From positions 1-10,181 of the forward strand of contig DAOVTF010000041.1 of the NCBI GenBank assembly GCA_030633225.1: a stretch of DNA of 10,181 nt. Reading direction: 5' to 3'. Every line of letters begins with the position of its first letter. Positions within the stretch are counted from its first letter, which is position 1. Made by a program: the position numbers and the translations under genes. The notes beneath the pieces were generated by a model. The model was not told the origin of the DNA. It did not search any database and worked only from the letters and a program-made list of their open reading frames with translations. This document shows positions 1-5,878 of this stretch, one piece after another. Source of the stretch: Flavobacteriaceae bacterium (GTDB lineage Bacteria; Bacteroidota; Bacteroidia; Flavobacteriales; Flavobacteriaceae).

Positions 1-250
1 CAGTACATTTGGCTTTATACACTTCTTCACCTTTTGCTACCATTGTTTCATCAATATCACCTAAAGTTATAGATTTAATCGTACCAACACCTTTATCTTG
101 CATCGGGTCAATTTTAGTTGCTTCAGTTTTAACCTCTGCTTTAACTTCTTCTTTTGCAGGAGTTTTAGCTACTTCTTCTTTTGCTTTTTCTCCACCACAA
201 CTCATCATCATAGCACCTAGTGCTAAAACAGATAAAAATTTCAATTTCAT
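1..250 (-). CDS. c-type cytochrome lipoprotein, 3' part cut by window edge
   Basis: Translating the minus strand from the ATG at 250 gives 83 residues that stay open to the window edge. Residues 1-18 form a lipoprotein signal: Lys-rich start, hydrophobic stretch, then MMMSC with Cys18 as the lipidated residue. A Lys/Glu/Ala-rich linker follows (about 21-46). The last visible residues, GEEVYKAKCT, match the segment that precedes a CxxCH haem-binding motif in small c-type cytochromes; Cys82 would be the first Cys and the window ends inside the motif. The gene lies 23 bp downstream of the FAS1 gene on the same strand, with an A-rich leader and no Shine-Dalgarno sequence. Inferred role: membrane-anchored electron donor outside the inner membrane, plausibly to a nitrous oxide reductase encoded further left. 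The haem motif itself is not visible, so the cytochrome call rests on the flank and the context. Confidence 0.78.
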   Translation of the reverse strand, partial: MKLKFLSVLALGAMMMSCGGEKAKEEVAKTPAKEEVKAEVKTEATKIDPMQDKGVGTIKSITLGDIDETMVAKGEEVYKAKCT

Positions 251-273
251 TTTTAGTTAGATTTTTTTAATTA

Positions 274-855
274 TTATTCAGCTGGAACCAACACATCATC
301 AATTACGTGTATCCAACCATTACTTACTTTTACAGATTTTAATATTTTTGTTCCACCAACATAAATTTCACCATCTTTATCTTCAACAACCAAGTATTTA
401 CCCGAAGCCATGTATAGTTTTCTTCCTTTTTTTGCTTCCTTTTTTAATTGTTTTATTGGATAGTTGGCCGGAGCTACGTGATTTACTAAAATAAATGCAA
501 GTTTAGCTTTATTTTCAGGCTTTACTAAAGTTTCAACTGTTCCTTCAGGTAATTTAGCAAACCCACTATTTAAAGGTGCTAATACTGTTAAAGGACCTGC
601 ATTTACAACTGCATCTTGTACTCCTGCAGCCTCAATAGCCGCCACTAAAGTTGAAAAATCTTCAATTGATTTGGCTACTTGTAGTGCATTAGGCTGTTCT
701 CCTTCTGCCGCTGCCACACCTGCTTGCCCGTGATCTTTAACAGCTTTTTGTACTTGTTCAACATCACTTTTTACTGCATCTTGTTTCTTCTCAGTATTAC
801 ATGAAGAAAAAACAAATGAGAACAATAATGCTATTGCAAAAATTTTAGTTTTCAT
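274..855 (-). CDS. FAS1 (fasciclin) domain lipoprotein
   Basis: A 193-residue exported protein. Residues 1-19 are a lipoprotein signal ending FSSC, with Cys19 the likely lipid anchor. A charged linker (20-57) leads into one FAS1 domain (about 58-192). The domain shows both conserved FAS1 blocks: LTVLAPLNSGFAKLP near 89-103 (H1-like) and NGWIHVIDDVLVP near 179-191 (H2-like). FAS1 domains are adhesion or ligand-binding modules and no catalytic role is implied. It is the first gene of a leftward unit with the cytochrome gene 23 bp downstream, and it is divergent from an Rrf2 regulator. From memory, single-domain fasciclin lipoproteins recur in flavobacterial nos (nitrous oxide reduction) clusters, where their function is unknown. 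The family call is firm; the link to N2O reduction is inference from neighbours. Confidence 0.92.
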   Translation of the reverse strand: MKTKIFAIALLFSFVFSSCNTEKKQDAVKSDVEQVQKAVKDHGQAGVAAAEGEQPNALQVAKSIEDFSTLVAAIEAAGVQDAVVNAGPLTVLAPLNSGFAKLPEGTVETLVKPENKAKLAFILVNHVAPANYPIKQLKKEAKKGRKLYMASGKYLVVEDKDGEIYVGGTKILKSVKVSNGWIHVIDDVLVPAE

Positions 856-899
856 AAAGTTTAATTTAAGTTAATGATTTAAATATTTTGTTAATGTAT

Positions 900-925
900 T
901 TTGGTTACAAAAATATGTTACCAAA
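900..925. promoter_or_regulatory. 26-bp imperfect palindrome, candidate Rrf2 operator
   Basis: The arms are TTTGGTTACA (900-909) and TGTTACCAAA (916-925), separated by 6 bp. Only one position within each 10-bp arm fails to pair. The dyad lies between the divergent FAS1 and Rrf2 genes and overlaps two TAnnTTTG-type elements reading towards FAS1, so a protein bound here would block leftward transcription. Size and AT-rich centre suit a dimeric winged-helix regulator such as the adjacent Rrf2 protein. The assignment is inference. Confidence 0.5.
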
Positions 926-929
926 GATA
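908..929 (-). promoter_or_regulatory. candidate promoter elements for the FAS1/cytochrome unit
   Basis: Read on the minus strand there are two matches to the Bacteroidota -7 consensus TAnnTTTG: TATCTTTG (929-922) and TATTTTTG (915-908). For the first, a TTTG (956-953) lies 23 bp upstream as a possible -33 element, which is longer than the usual spacing. Both overlap the 900-925 palindrome. The predicted leader to the FAS1 ATG at 855 would be about 45-60 nt. Which box is used cannot be told from sequence. Confidence 0.4.
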
Positions 930-937
930 CAAAAAAC

Positions 938-951
938 ATGATAAAAATCAT
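938..951. promoter_or_regulatory. FNR-like 14-bp perfect dyad
   Basis: ATGAT-AAAA-ATCAT is a perfect inverted repeat with 5-bp arms and a 4-bp spacer. It has the geometry of an FNR box (TTGAT-N4-ATCAA) but both outermost bases are changed. If the leftward transcript starts about 903, as the TATTTTTG box at 915-908 would suggest, the dyad centre (944.5) lies near -41.5, the standard position for a class II Crp/FNR activator. The position estimate carries an error of several bases. Confidence 0.35.
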
Positions 952-972
952 ACAAAGGACAAGCACATCTTT

Positions 973-980
973 TATCTTTG
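973..980 (+). promoter_or_regulatory. -7 element (TATCTTTG) directly before the rrf2-type gene
   Basis: This is a full match to TAnnTTTG, ending only 4 bp before the ATG at 985. A transcript from this box would begin at or within a few bases of the start codon, giving a leaderless or near-leaderless mRNA. No convincing TTTG -33 element is seen at the expected distance, so the box could be chance. Confidence 0.35.
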
Positions 981-984
981 TCAT

Positions 985-1419
985 ATGTTGAGTAACCAAA
1001 GTAAATATGCAATTAGGGCAGTATTGTATCTTGCTGTAAACACGAGTAAAAACAATAAATTAGGAGCAAAAAAAGTAGCCAATCTAATTGATGTCCCTGC
1101 ACCTTTTTTGGCTAAAATTTTTCAAAAACTTAGCAAGTCTAAAATTATTTTATCGACTAAAGGACCTAAAGGTGGCTTTTATTTAACAAAAAAGGAGCTT
1201 TCAAATAATTTATTAAATATTATTGATTGTATTGATGGTCTAGCTTTTTTTAATAGTTGCTTTGTTGGATTGCCAAAATGCAGTGATGAAAATCCATGTG
1301 CTATTCACCATATTGCCGGACCATGTAGAGATACTTTAAAGCGAGAACTTACTGACAGAACAATTGCCGAATTCGCTAAAGATACCAAAGAAGGTAAATC
1401 ATTTCTCTTTTTAAAATAA
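985..1419 (+). CDS. Rrf2-family Fe-S transcriptional regulator
   Basis: A 144-residue winged-helix regulator of usual Rrf2 length. The N-terminus MLSNQSKYAIRAVLYLA and the segment STKGPKGGFYL (about 57-67, wing) are typical of the family. Cys92, Cys99 and Cys105 (C-x6-C-x5-C, including CSDENPC) occupy the Fe-S cluster-binding loop found in NsrR/IscR-type members; Cys82 and Cys114 are additional. The frame is open back to a TTG at 901, but the ATG at 985 is preferred because the family signature begins there and the extra 28 residues would be encoded across the divergent operator region. Known relatives sense nitric oxide, iron-sulphur status or oxidative stress. Divergence from the FAS1/cytochrome unit suggests it represses that unit, and perhaps itself, with NO as the most plausible signal in a denitrification setting. 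Family is certain; the signal is inferred. Confidence 0.93.
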   Translation: MLSNQSKYAIRAVLYLAVNTSKNNKLGAKKVANLIDVPAPFLAKIFQKLSKSKIILSTKGPKGGFYLTKKELSNNLLNIIDCIDGLAFFNSCFVGLPKCSDENPCAIHHIAGPCRDTLKRELTDRTIAEFAKDTKEGKSFLFLK

Positions 1420-1431
1420 TTTATATATTTG
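1402..1431 (+). promoter_or_regulatory. candidate promoter for apaG
   Basis: TATATTTG (1424-1431) fully matches the Bacteroidota -7 consensus. TTTC (1402-1405) lies 18 bp upstream as a one-mismatch -33 element. The ATG of apaG follows 28 bp after the -7 box. It overlaps the end of the Rrf2 gene, so apaG probably has its own start of transcription. Confidence 0.45.
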
Positions 1432-1459
1432 CAAACCCATAACATTCAAGTCATAAAGT

Positions 1460-1846
1460 ATGATTCAGCAAGTAACAAAAGGTATTAAAATTTCAATCAA
1501 CTCTGATTTTGAAGGTAAGCACTATCAAAAATCGCAATTGTTTTATACCTTTACTTATAGTATTACCATAGAGAATAAAAGTAATGATACGGTACAATTA
1601 TTAAGTAGGCACTGGAACATATTTGATTCTTTAAATCAAACAGAAGAAATTGATGGAGAGGGAGTTATTGGTAAAAAACCAATTTTGAATCCAAATCAAA
1701 GCTACACTTATACTTCACACTGTTTGATATCTTCCCCATTAGGCTCAATGAATGGTTTTTACAACATGATTAATTTTACAACCGCAAAAGAATTTAAGGT
1801 GCAAATTCCAACATTTCAATTGATAGCTCCCGCAACAATGAACTAG
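1460..1846 (+). CDS. apaG: ApaG domain protein (DUF525)
   Basis: At 128 residues this is the usual ApaG length. Family blocks in order are FTYSITIEN (31-39), LLSRHWNI (47-54), GEGVIGKKPIL (66-76), YTYTSHC (82-88) and SSPLGSMNGFY (91-101), followed by a C-terminal beta strand (FKVQIPTFQLI). ApaG folds as a fibronectin-III-like beta sandwich. Enterobacterial mutants have altered Co2+/Mg2+ efflux, but the biochemical role is unsettled and it is also described as a protein-protein interaction module. No signal peptide is visible, so it should be cytosolic. It starts 40 bp after the Rrf2 gene with its own likely promoter, so a functional tie to that regulator is not implied. The stop codon lies in the loop of a hairpin. 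Confidence 0.95.
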   Translation: MIQQVTKGIKISINSDFEGKHYQKSQLFYTFTYSITIENKSNDTVQLLSRHWNIFDSLNQTEEIDGEGVIGKKPILNPNQSYTYTSHCLISSPLGSMNGFYNMINFTTAKEFKVQIPTFQLIAPATMN

Positions 1847-1857
1847 GTTCATTGTTG
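1833..1857 (+). terminator. hairpin with the apaG stop codon in its loop
   Basis: CAACAATGAAC (1833-1843) and GTTCATTGTTG (1847-1857) form a perfect 11-bp stem around a 3-nt loop, TAG, which is exactly the apaG stop codon. The downstream stretch is T-rich (runs at 1867-1870 and 1872-1878) but no immediate U-tract follows. It is a likely transcription terminator or 3'-end stabiliser. Confidence 0.55.
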
Positions 1858-1875
1858 TATTTACATTTTAGTTTT

Positions 1876-1905
1876 TTTGTTAGTCTTTTAATTTTTCTAT
1901 ATTTA
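1876..1905 (+). promoter_or_regulatory. candidate promoter for the DUF3667 gene
   Basis: TTTG (1876-1879), an 18-bp spacer and TATATTTA (1898-1905) fit the Bacteroidota -33/-7 arrangement, with the last base of the -7 box mismatched. The gene starts at 1930. Confidence 0.4.
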
Positions 1906-1929
1906 TAAGAATATTAGAATTATTTATCA

Positions 1930-3297
1930 ATGAAATCTACTAGTCGATTTTCAAAAAACAAAAAAGGAATTAATTGCTTAAATTGTAATCAACCAATTTC
2001 AGATAATGACAACTTTTGTTCGAATTGCGGGCAGGTAAATGACGAACTTCCGTTAAGTATAAAACAATTTATTTCTGAGTTTTTTTCTGGGTTTTTTTCA
2101 TTTGATTCTCGTTTTTTTAACACATTTATTCCCCTGCTATTTAAACCTGGAAAGGTTTCTAAAGATTATATCGAGGGTAAAAGAAGACGATATGTAAATC
2201 CGTTTCAATTATACTTACATGTCACTATTGTTTTCTTTTTATTAATGGGGTTATTCAGTAAAATTGATGAATATAAAATTGACAACTCTCAACAAGAAGA
2301 GAATAATTCAGCTATTGACAGTACTTCAACAATAGATATTAGCTTTGATTCAGATGAGTCTACACCTAAAGATAGTATCGCTTTAACCTTAAAAAAATCT
2401 AATCTTGACACACTAAGCAATCTAAAAATTAATAAGTTAAATTATTATATAGACTCTCTCTTTTTAAATTCAAATTATTTAGATCAATTAAAAAACACGA
2501 ATCTATCCCAAAATCAAAAAGATTCAATTTTCAATATTATAAGTGACAGTAATTTGAGTTTTATTACCAAAGCTCTTTACAACAAAAAAGATTTTAAAGA
2601 TCAACTAGCAGATATCAACGAGTTTAAAAAACATTCATTAAATTATATGGATAGTATTTTTCAAAAAGCTGAAGTAGGTTATATTATTCCTGATAAATTT
2701 AAAATATCGACTGAAGATGAAATTATTAATTCAGTTTTTGGTGCTGAATATTTTAGTAAAATGAAAAAATTTATGGACTATGATAAAGAAAATGAAAATG
2801 TTAGAATAAACGTAGCTTTAGATGATTTAGGCTATGAGAAAACAAAATGGAACAATTTTTATTACCAAAAAGCACAAGACATTAATAAAATTATTAGTCA
2901 AGACTCCACTTTTATAAATAATTATGCTAATGATTTTGTTTCAAGAATATCGATAGCCTTATTCTTTTTGCTTCCAATATTTGCAATGTTTGTTTCCTTA
3001 TTATATTTTAGACACAAGTACAACTATACAGAACATTTGGTATTTATATTTAATATTCAAACTGTATTTTTTATACTATTAATGTTGTTTATCCTCTTTG
3101 ATAGAATATTAAAAACTGATCTGGGAATTTTATTGTTTTCTCTAATTTTTGCATTTTATCTATACAAATCCATGAGAAATTTTTACGAGCAAGGAAGAGT
3201 TAAAACCTTAATTAAATATATCTTATTGAATTCTGCTTTTTTTATTTTAGCTACTTTAGGATCAATCGTTATTGCCTTTTTAGCTTTTGTTTTGTAA
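1930..3297 (+). CDS. DUF3667 zinc-ribbon integral membrane protein
   Basis: A 455-residue protein whose function is not known. Residues 16-33 hold a zinc ribbon, CLNC...CSNC (Cys16, Cys19, Cys30, Cys33). A conserved block follows, with FKPGKVSKDYIEGKRRRYVNP around 71-91 leading straight into the first membrane segment (about 93-109); this block with the N-terminal ribbon is the DUF3667 hallmark. A long hydrophilic region rich in Ser, Asp, Asn and Lys (about 111-335) comes next. Four further hydrophobic segments lie near 339-360, 368-390, 398-413 and 430-454. The ribbon most likely faces the cytosol, which would put the middle region on the outer side. Many family members are shorter, so the roughly 225-residue loop looks like an expansion. 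No partner gene is evident: the preceding hairpin isolates it from apaG and the next gene is convergent. Confidence 0.85.
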   Translation: MKSTSRFSKNKKGINCLNCNQPISDNDNFCSNCGQVNDELPLSIKQFISEFFSGFFSFDSRFFNTFIPLLFKPGKVSKDYIEGKRRRYVNPFQLYLHVTIVFFLLMGLFSKIDEYKIDNSQQEENNSAIDSTSTIDISFDSDESTPKDSIALTLKKSNLDTLSNLKINKLNYYIDSLFLNSNYLDQLKNTNLSQNQKDSIFNIISDSNLSFITKALYNKKDFKDQLADINEFKKHSLNYMDSIFQKAEVGYIIPDKFKISTEDEIINSVFGAEYFSKMKKFMDYDKENENVRINVALDDLGYEKTKWNNFYYQKAQDINKIISQDSTFINNYANDFVSRISIALFFLLPIFAMFVSLLYFRHKYNYTEHLVFIFNIQTVFFILLMLFILFDRILKTDLGILLFSLIFAFYLYKSMRNFYEQGRVKTLIKYILLNSAFFILATLGSIVIAFLAFVL

Positions 3298-3312
3298 TTA
3301 AAAGTTTTAAAA

Positions 3313-3993
3313 CTATTGAATTATTTCTTCATAATCCATTTTGATTTTATTCTCCAATTTTGAAACTTGGGTAATACTAACTGTTCCAACTTTTGGTCGT
3401 TTCATCACAACATCAATTTTTGGATTTCCTACCCCTGCCTTATGATGAAATTCTAATATTGATTTTGAATCAAAGGCTTGTCTCAATTTCCAATCTGTAA
3501 ACCATTTTATTCTCATTTCTTTCATTCCATCAGAATATAAAGTTGAAGATGACCAAATTTTAGCTTCTTGAAGTAATTTCTTTATGTGTTTTTTGCTTCC
3601 ATCCCATACAAATTCAATTAAAATTAATGTAGTACTCCATTCAACAATTACCAAAGTAAAAGGTTCAACATTATTTAATTCTATTTCATTACAGGTTTTT
3701 AAAATATCACTAGTTTTTAATAGGTCTTTTACTATAATTCCGCGACTTTTTGAATAAAAATCTTTTTGTTGATGATTTTTAAATCCGCCATTTAATAAAC
3801 ATATCAATCTATTCTTTATACTAGTACCGATCCAAGTTCCTCCAGCTTGACCATCTTTTGGATAATACAACTCTATTTTATCTTCAATATACTTTTTTGG
3901 AAACTCTGATTTTTTCCTTGAAAAAGGAACATCTCTGCTCGATGTCAGTATAAAATTGTTATTCCCTAAAGGCAAATAAGTTACGGTGCACAT
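3313..3993 (-). CDS. NRDE-family protein (TANGO2-like, Ntn-hydrolase type)
   Basis: A 226-residue protein starting MCTVTYLP. In this family the initiator Met is removed so that Cys2 becomes the N-terminal residue, as in Ntn hydrolases; the MC start is present and supports the ATG at 3993. Other family blocks are YYPKDGQAGGTWIG (43-56), RLICLLNGGF (62-71) and LVIVEW (114-119). The family-naming Asn-Arg-Asp-Glu signature appears here as Ser-Arg-Asp-Val (19-22), keeping only the central Arg-Asp. The bacterial family is poorly characterised; the animal relative TANGO2 affects lipid and Golgi homeostasis, and no substrate can be assigned. No signal peptide is visible. It is convergent with the DUF3667 gene (15-bp gap) and divergent from pruA. 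Confidence 0.85.
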   Translation of the reverse strand: MCTVTYLPLGNNNFILTSSRDVPFSRKKSEFPKKYIEDKIELYYPKDGQAGGTWIGTSIKNRLICLLNGGFKNHQQKDFYSKSRGIIVKDLLKTSDILKTCNEIELNNVEPFTLVIVEWSTTLILIEFVWDGSKKHIKKLLQEAKIWSSSTLYSDGMKEMRIKWFTDWKLRQAFDSKSILEFHHKAGVGNPKIDVVMKRPKVGTVSITQVSKLENKIKMDYEEIIQ

Positions 3994-4009
3994 GTTAAAT
4001 ATTTATGTT

Positions 4010-4022
4010 ATCAATAATTGAT
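4010..4022. promoter_or_regulatory. 13-bp palindrome between NRDE and pruA genes
   Basis: ATCAAT-A-ATTGAT is a perfect inverted repeat in the 141-bp divergent gap, 17 bp upstream of the NRDE start codon. It could be a regulator site for either gene, but AT-rich DNA yields such dyads by chance. Confidence 0.2.
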
Positions 4023-4086
4023 GTTATGTATGTCATAATTATATTAAGAACCTTTCAGTTTTTAATAGCAATACTTCAAAAATTCT

Positions 4087-4094
4087 TATCTTAG
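4087..4094 (+). promoter_or_regulatory. weak -7 element candidate for pruA
   Basis: TATCTTAG departs from TAnnTTTG at one position. It lies 40 bp before the pruA ATG. No TTTG is present at the usual upstream spacing. It is the best candidate in the gap, but weak. Confidence 0.25.
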
Positions 4095-4134
4095 CATCCT
4101 CAAAAATAAAAGAAACAATTTAAATAAAAAACAA

Positions 4135-5769
4135 ATGGCAACAGGATTTTATAAAGTACCAAAGACAATAAATGAGCCCGTTATTGCATACGCTAAAAAC
4201 AGTAAAGAGCGTAAAAATTTGTTGGCTATGTACAAAAAAATGTACAAAGAACAAATTGATGTTCCTCTATATATTGGAAGCGAAGAAATTAGAACTGGTG
4301 AAACTATTTCTATGCATCCGCCACACGATCACAAACATACCGTTGGTGTTTATCATACTGCCGAAAAAAAACATATTGAAAAAGCCGTTAAAACTGCATT
4401 AGAAGCTAGAGAAAAATGGGCTAATATGCCATGGGAATCTAGAGCTGCCATTTTTTTAAAAGCTGCTGATCTGCTTGCCGGACCTTTTCGTGATAAAATG
4501 AATGCAGCAACTATGATTGCTCAATCAAAAAATGTAATGCAATCTGAAATTGATGCTGTAGCGGAATTATGTGATTTTTTTAGATTTAATGTTCAGTTTA
4601 TGACCCAAATCTATCAAGATCAACCAATTTCATCGGAAGGAATTTGGAATAGAATGGAATACCGTGCATTAGAAGGATTTATTTATGCAATTACTCCTTT
4701 TAATTTTACTTCAATAGCAGGTAATTTATCAGCTGCTCCAGCTTTAATGGGTAATGTAATTATTTGGAAACCAGCACGTTCTCAAGTATATTCAGCCCAA
4801 GTAATTATGGAAATTTTTAAAGCTGCTGGCTTAACTGATGGAGTTAGTAATAAGGTGACATGTAATTCTTCAATGATTACTGAAGTGATTTTAGATGATC
4901 CAAATTTTGCAGGAGTGCACTTTACAGGGTCAACCCCTGTTTTTAATAGTTTCTGGGAGCAAATAGGACGTAATGTCAATTCAGGAAAATATAAAAGTTA
5001 CCCTAGAATTGTAGGAGAAACCGGAGGAAAAGATTTTGTTTGGATGCATAATACGGCAAATGCAAATCAAGTTGCAACTGCGCTATCAAGAGGTGCTTTT
5101 GAGTATCAAGGACAAAAATGTTCGGCTGCTTCTCGTGCTTATATTCCGAAAAGTAAATGGAAAGATGTTAGAAAATTTCTGGAAGCTGATTTAAAATCCA
5201 TGAAAATGGGAAGTCCTGATGACACATCTAATTTTATAAATGCCGTAATTGATAATAGAGCTTTTAATAAATTATCAAAATTTATTGAACAAGCAAAAAA
5301 AGACAAAGATGCCGAAGTTATTATTGGCGGAAATTATGATGATAAAAAAGGGTATTTTATTGAACCAACTGTAATTTTAACTGACAATCCGAAATATGAA
5401 ACAATGTGTACTGAGTTATTTGGTCCGATACTAACTATTTTTGTTTATGAAGATAATGATTGGAAATCAGTTTTAGAGTTGCTAGACAATACATCTCCTT
5501 ATGCTTTAACTGGTGCTATTTATAGTGGTGATAGATATGTTATTGATTATGCAACTAATGCTTTAGAAAATTCTGCAGGTAATTTTTACATCAATGATAA
5601 ACCTACCGGAGCCGTTGTAGGTCAACAACCATTTGGTGGTGCAAGAGGATCAGGAACTAATGATAAAGCAGGTTCTGTTTGGAATTTATTACGTTGGGTT
5701 AACAATAGAACAATTAAAGAAACATTTAATTCACCATTGGATTATCGTTATCCGTTTTTGGAAAAATAA
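4135..5769 (+). CDS. pruA: L-glutamate gamma-semialdehyde dehydrogenase (1-pyrroline-5-carboxylate dehydrogenase)
   Basis: A 544-residue aldehyde dehydrogenase of the stand-alone PruA/ALDH4 type. It oxidises L-glutamate gamma-semialdehyde to glutamate with NAD+, the second step of proline breakdown, in the cytosol. Visible blocks are AITPFNFTSIAGNLSAAPAL (185-204) with WKPA (211-214), FTGST (263-267), the catalytic Glu in VGETGGKD (Glu295), the nucleophile in YQGQKCSAASRAY (Cys329), ELFGP (427-431), and the C-terminal GNFYINDKPTGAVVGQQPFG region (482-501). No proline dehydrogenase domain is fused and no putA is adjacent. The loop at 236-245 reads GVSNKVTCNS where related flavobacterial proteins, from memory, have a Gly-Asp rather than Cys-Asn, so part of the cofactor-side loop is unusual. 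All catalytic residues are intact. A strong hairpin 20 bp after the stop ends the transcript. Confidence 0.96.
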   Translation: MATGFYKVPKTINEPVIAYAKNSKERKNLLAMYKKMYKEQIDVPLYIGSEEIRTGETISMHPPHDHKHTVGVYHTAEKKHIEKAVKTALEAREKWANMPWESRAAIFLKAADLLAGPFRDKMNAATMIAQSKNVMQSEIDAVAELCDFFRFNVQFMTQIYQDQPISSEGIWNRMEYRALEGFIYAITPFNFTSIAGNLSAAPALMGNVIIWKPARSQVYSAQVIMEIFKAAGLTDGVSNKVTCNSSMITEVILDDPNFAGVHFTGSTPVFNSFWEQIGRNVNSGKYKSYPRIVGETGGKDFVWMHNTANANQVATALSRGAFEYQGQKCSAASRAYIPKSKWKDVRKFLEADLKSMKMGSPDDTSNFINAVIDNRAFNKLSKFIEQAKKDKDAEVIIGGNYDDKKGYFIEPTVILTDNPKYETMCTELFGPILTIFVYEDNDWKSVLELLDNTSPYALTGAIYSGDRYVIDYATNALENSAGNFYINDKPTGAVVGQQPFGGARGSGTNDKAGSVWNLLRWVNNRTIKETFNSPLDYRYPFLEK

Positions 5770-5788
5770 ATAATATTCTTTAGTCAAA

Positions 5789-5831
5789 ATAGAAAAATCT
5801 TCATTGCTAATTGCTTTGAAGATTTTTCTAT
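5789..5831. terminator. bidirectional terminator between pruA and the small zinc-type gene
   Basis: ATAGAAAAATCTTCA (5789-5803) pairs perfectly with TGAAGATTTTTCTAT (5817-5831), a 15-bp stem with a 13-nt loop. The stem carries A5 on one side and T5 on the other, giving a U-run within or at the end of the hairpin in either direction. It serves the convergent pruA and minus-strand small gene. Confidence 0.8.
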
Positions 5832-5850
5832 CTTTAACTTGTACATTAAC

Positions 5851-5878
5851 CTTTTTACTTTCAACTTTTAACTTTCCT
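5851..5878. repeat. four imperfect 7-bp tandem units (CTTTYAA-like)
   Basis: The units CTTTTTA, CTTTCAA, CTTTTAA and CTTTCCT follow one another without gaps. The last unit runs into the stop codon of the minus-strand small gene. It is a short low-complexity repeat with no assigned function. Confidence 0.5.

Noticed and set aside
9..260. 83-residue open frame on the plus strand
   Set aside because: It is antisense to the cytochrome lipoprotein gene, which has a lipobox and a haem-flank signature. The plus frame has only Ser/Thr/Ile-rich low-complexity sequence.
901..984. TTG-initiated 28-residue N-terminal extension of the Rrf2 protein
   Set aside because: The family signature starts at the ATG at 985. 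The extension lacks family similarity and would be encoded across the divergent operator and promoter region.
3303..3314. AGTTTTAAAACT palindrome between the convergent DUF3667 and NRDE genes
   Set aside because: A perfect palindrome without a loop in AT-rich DNA is not a convincing terminator hairpin, and it runs into the NRDE stop codon.
4172..4402. 76-residue plus-strand frame
   Set aside because: It is a shifted frame within pruA, whose own frame is full length and conserved here.
4782..4979. 65-residue minus-strand frame
   Set aside because: It is antisense to the conserved core of pruA and shows no domain pattern.
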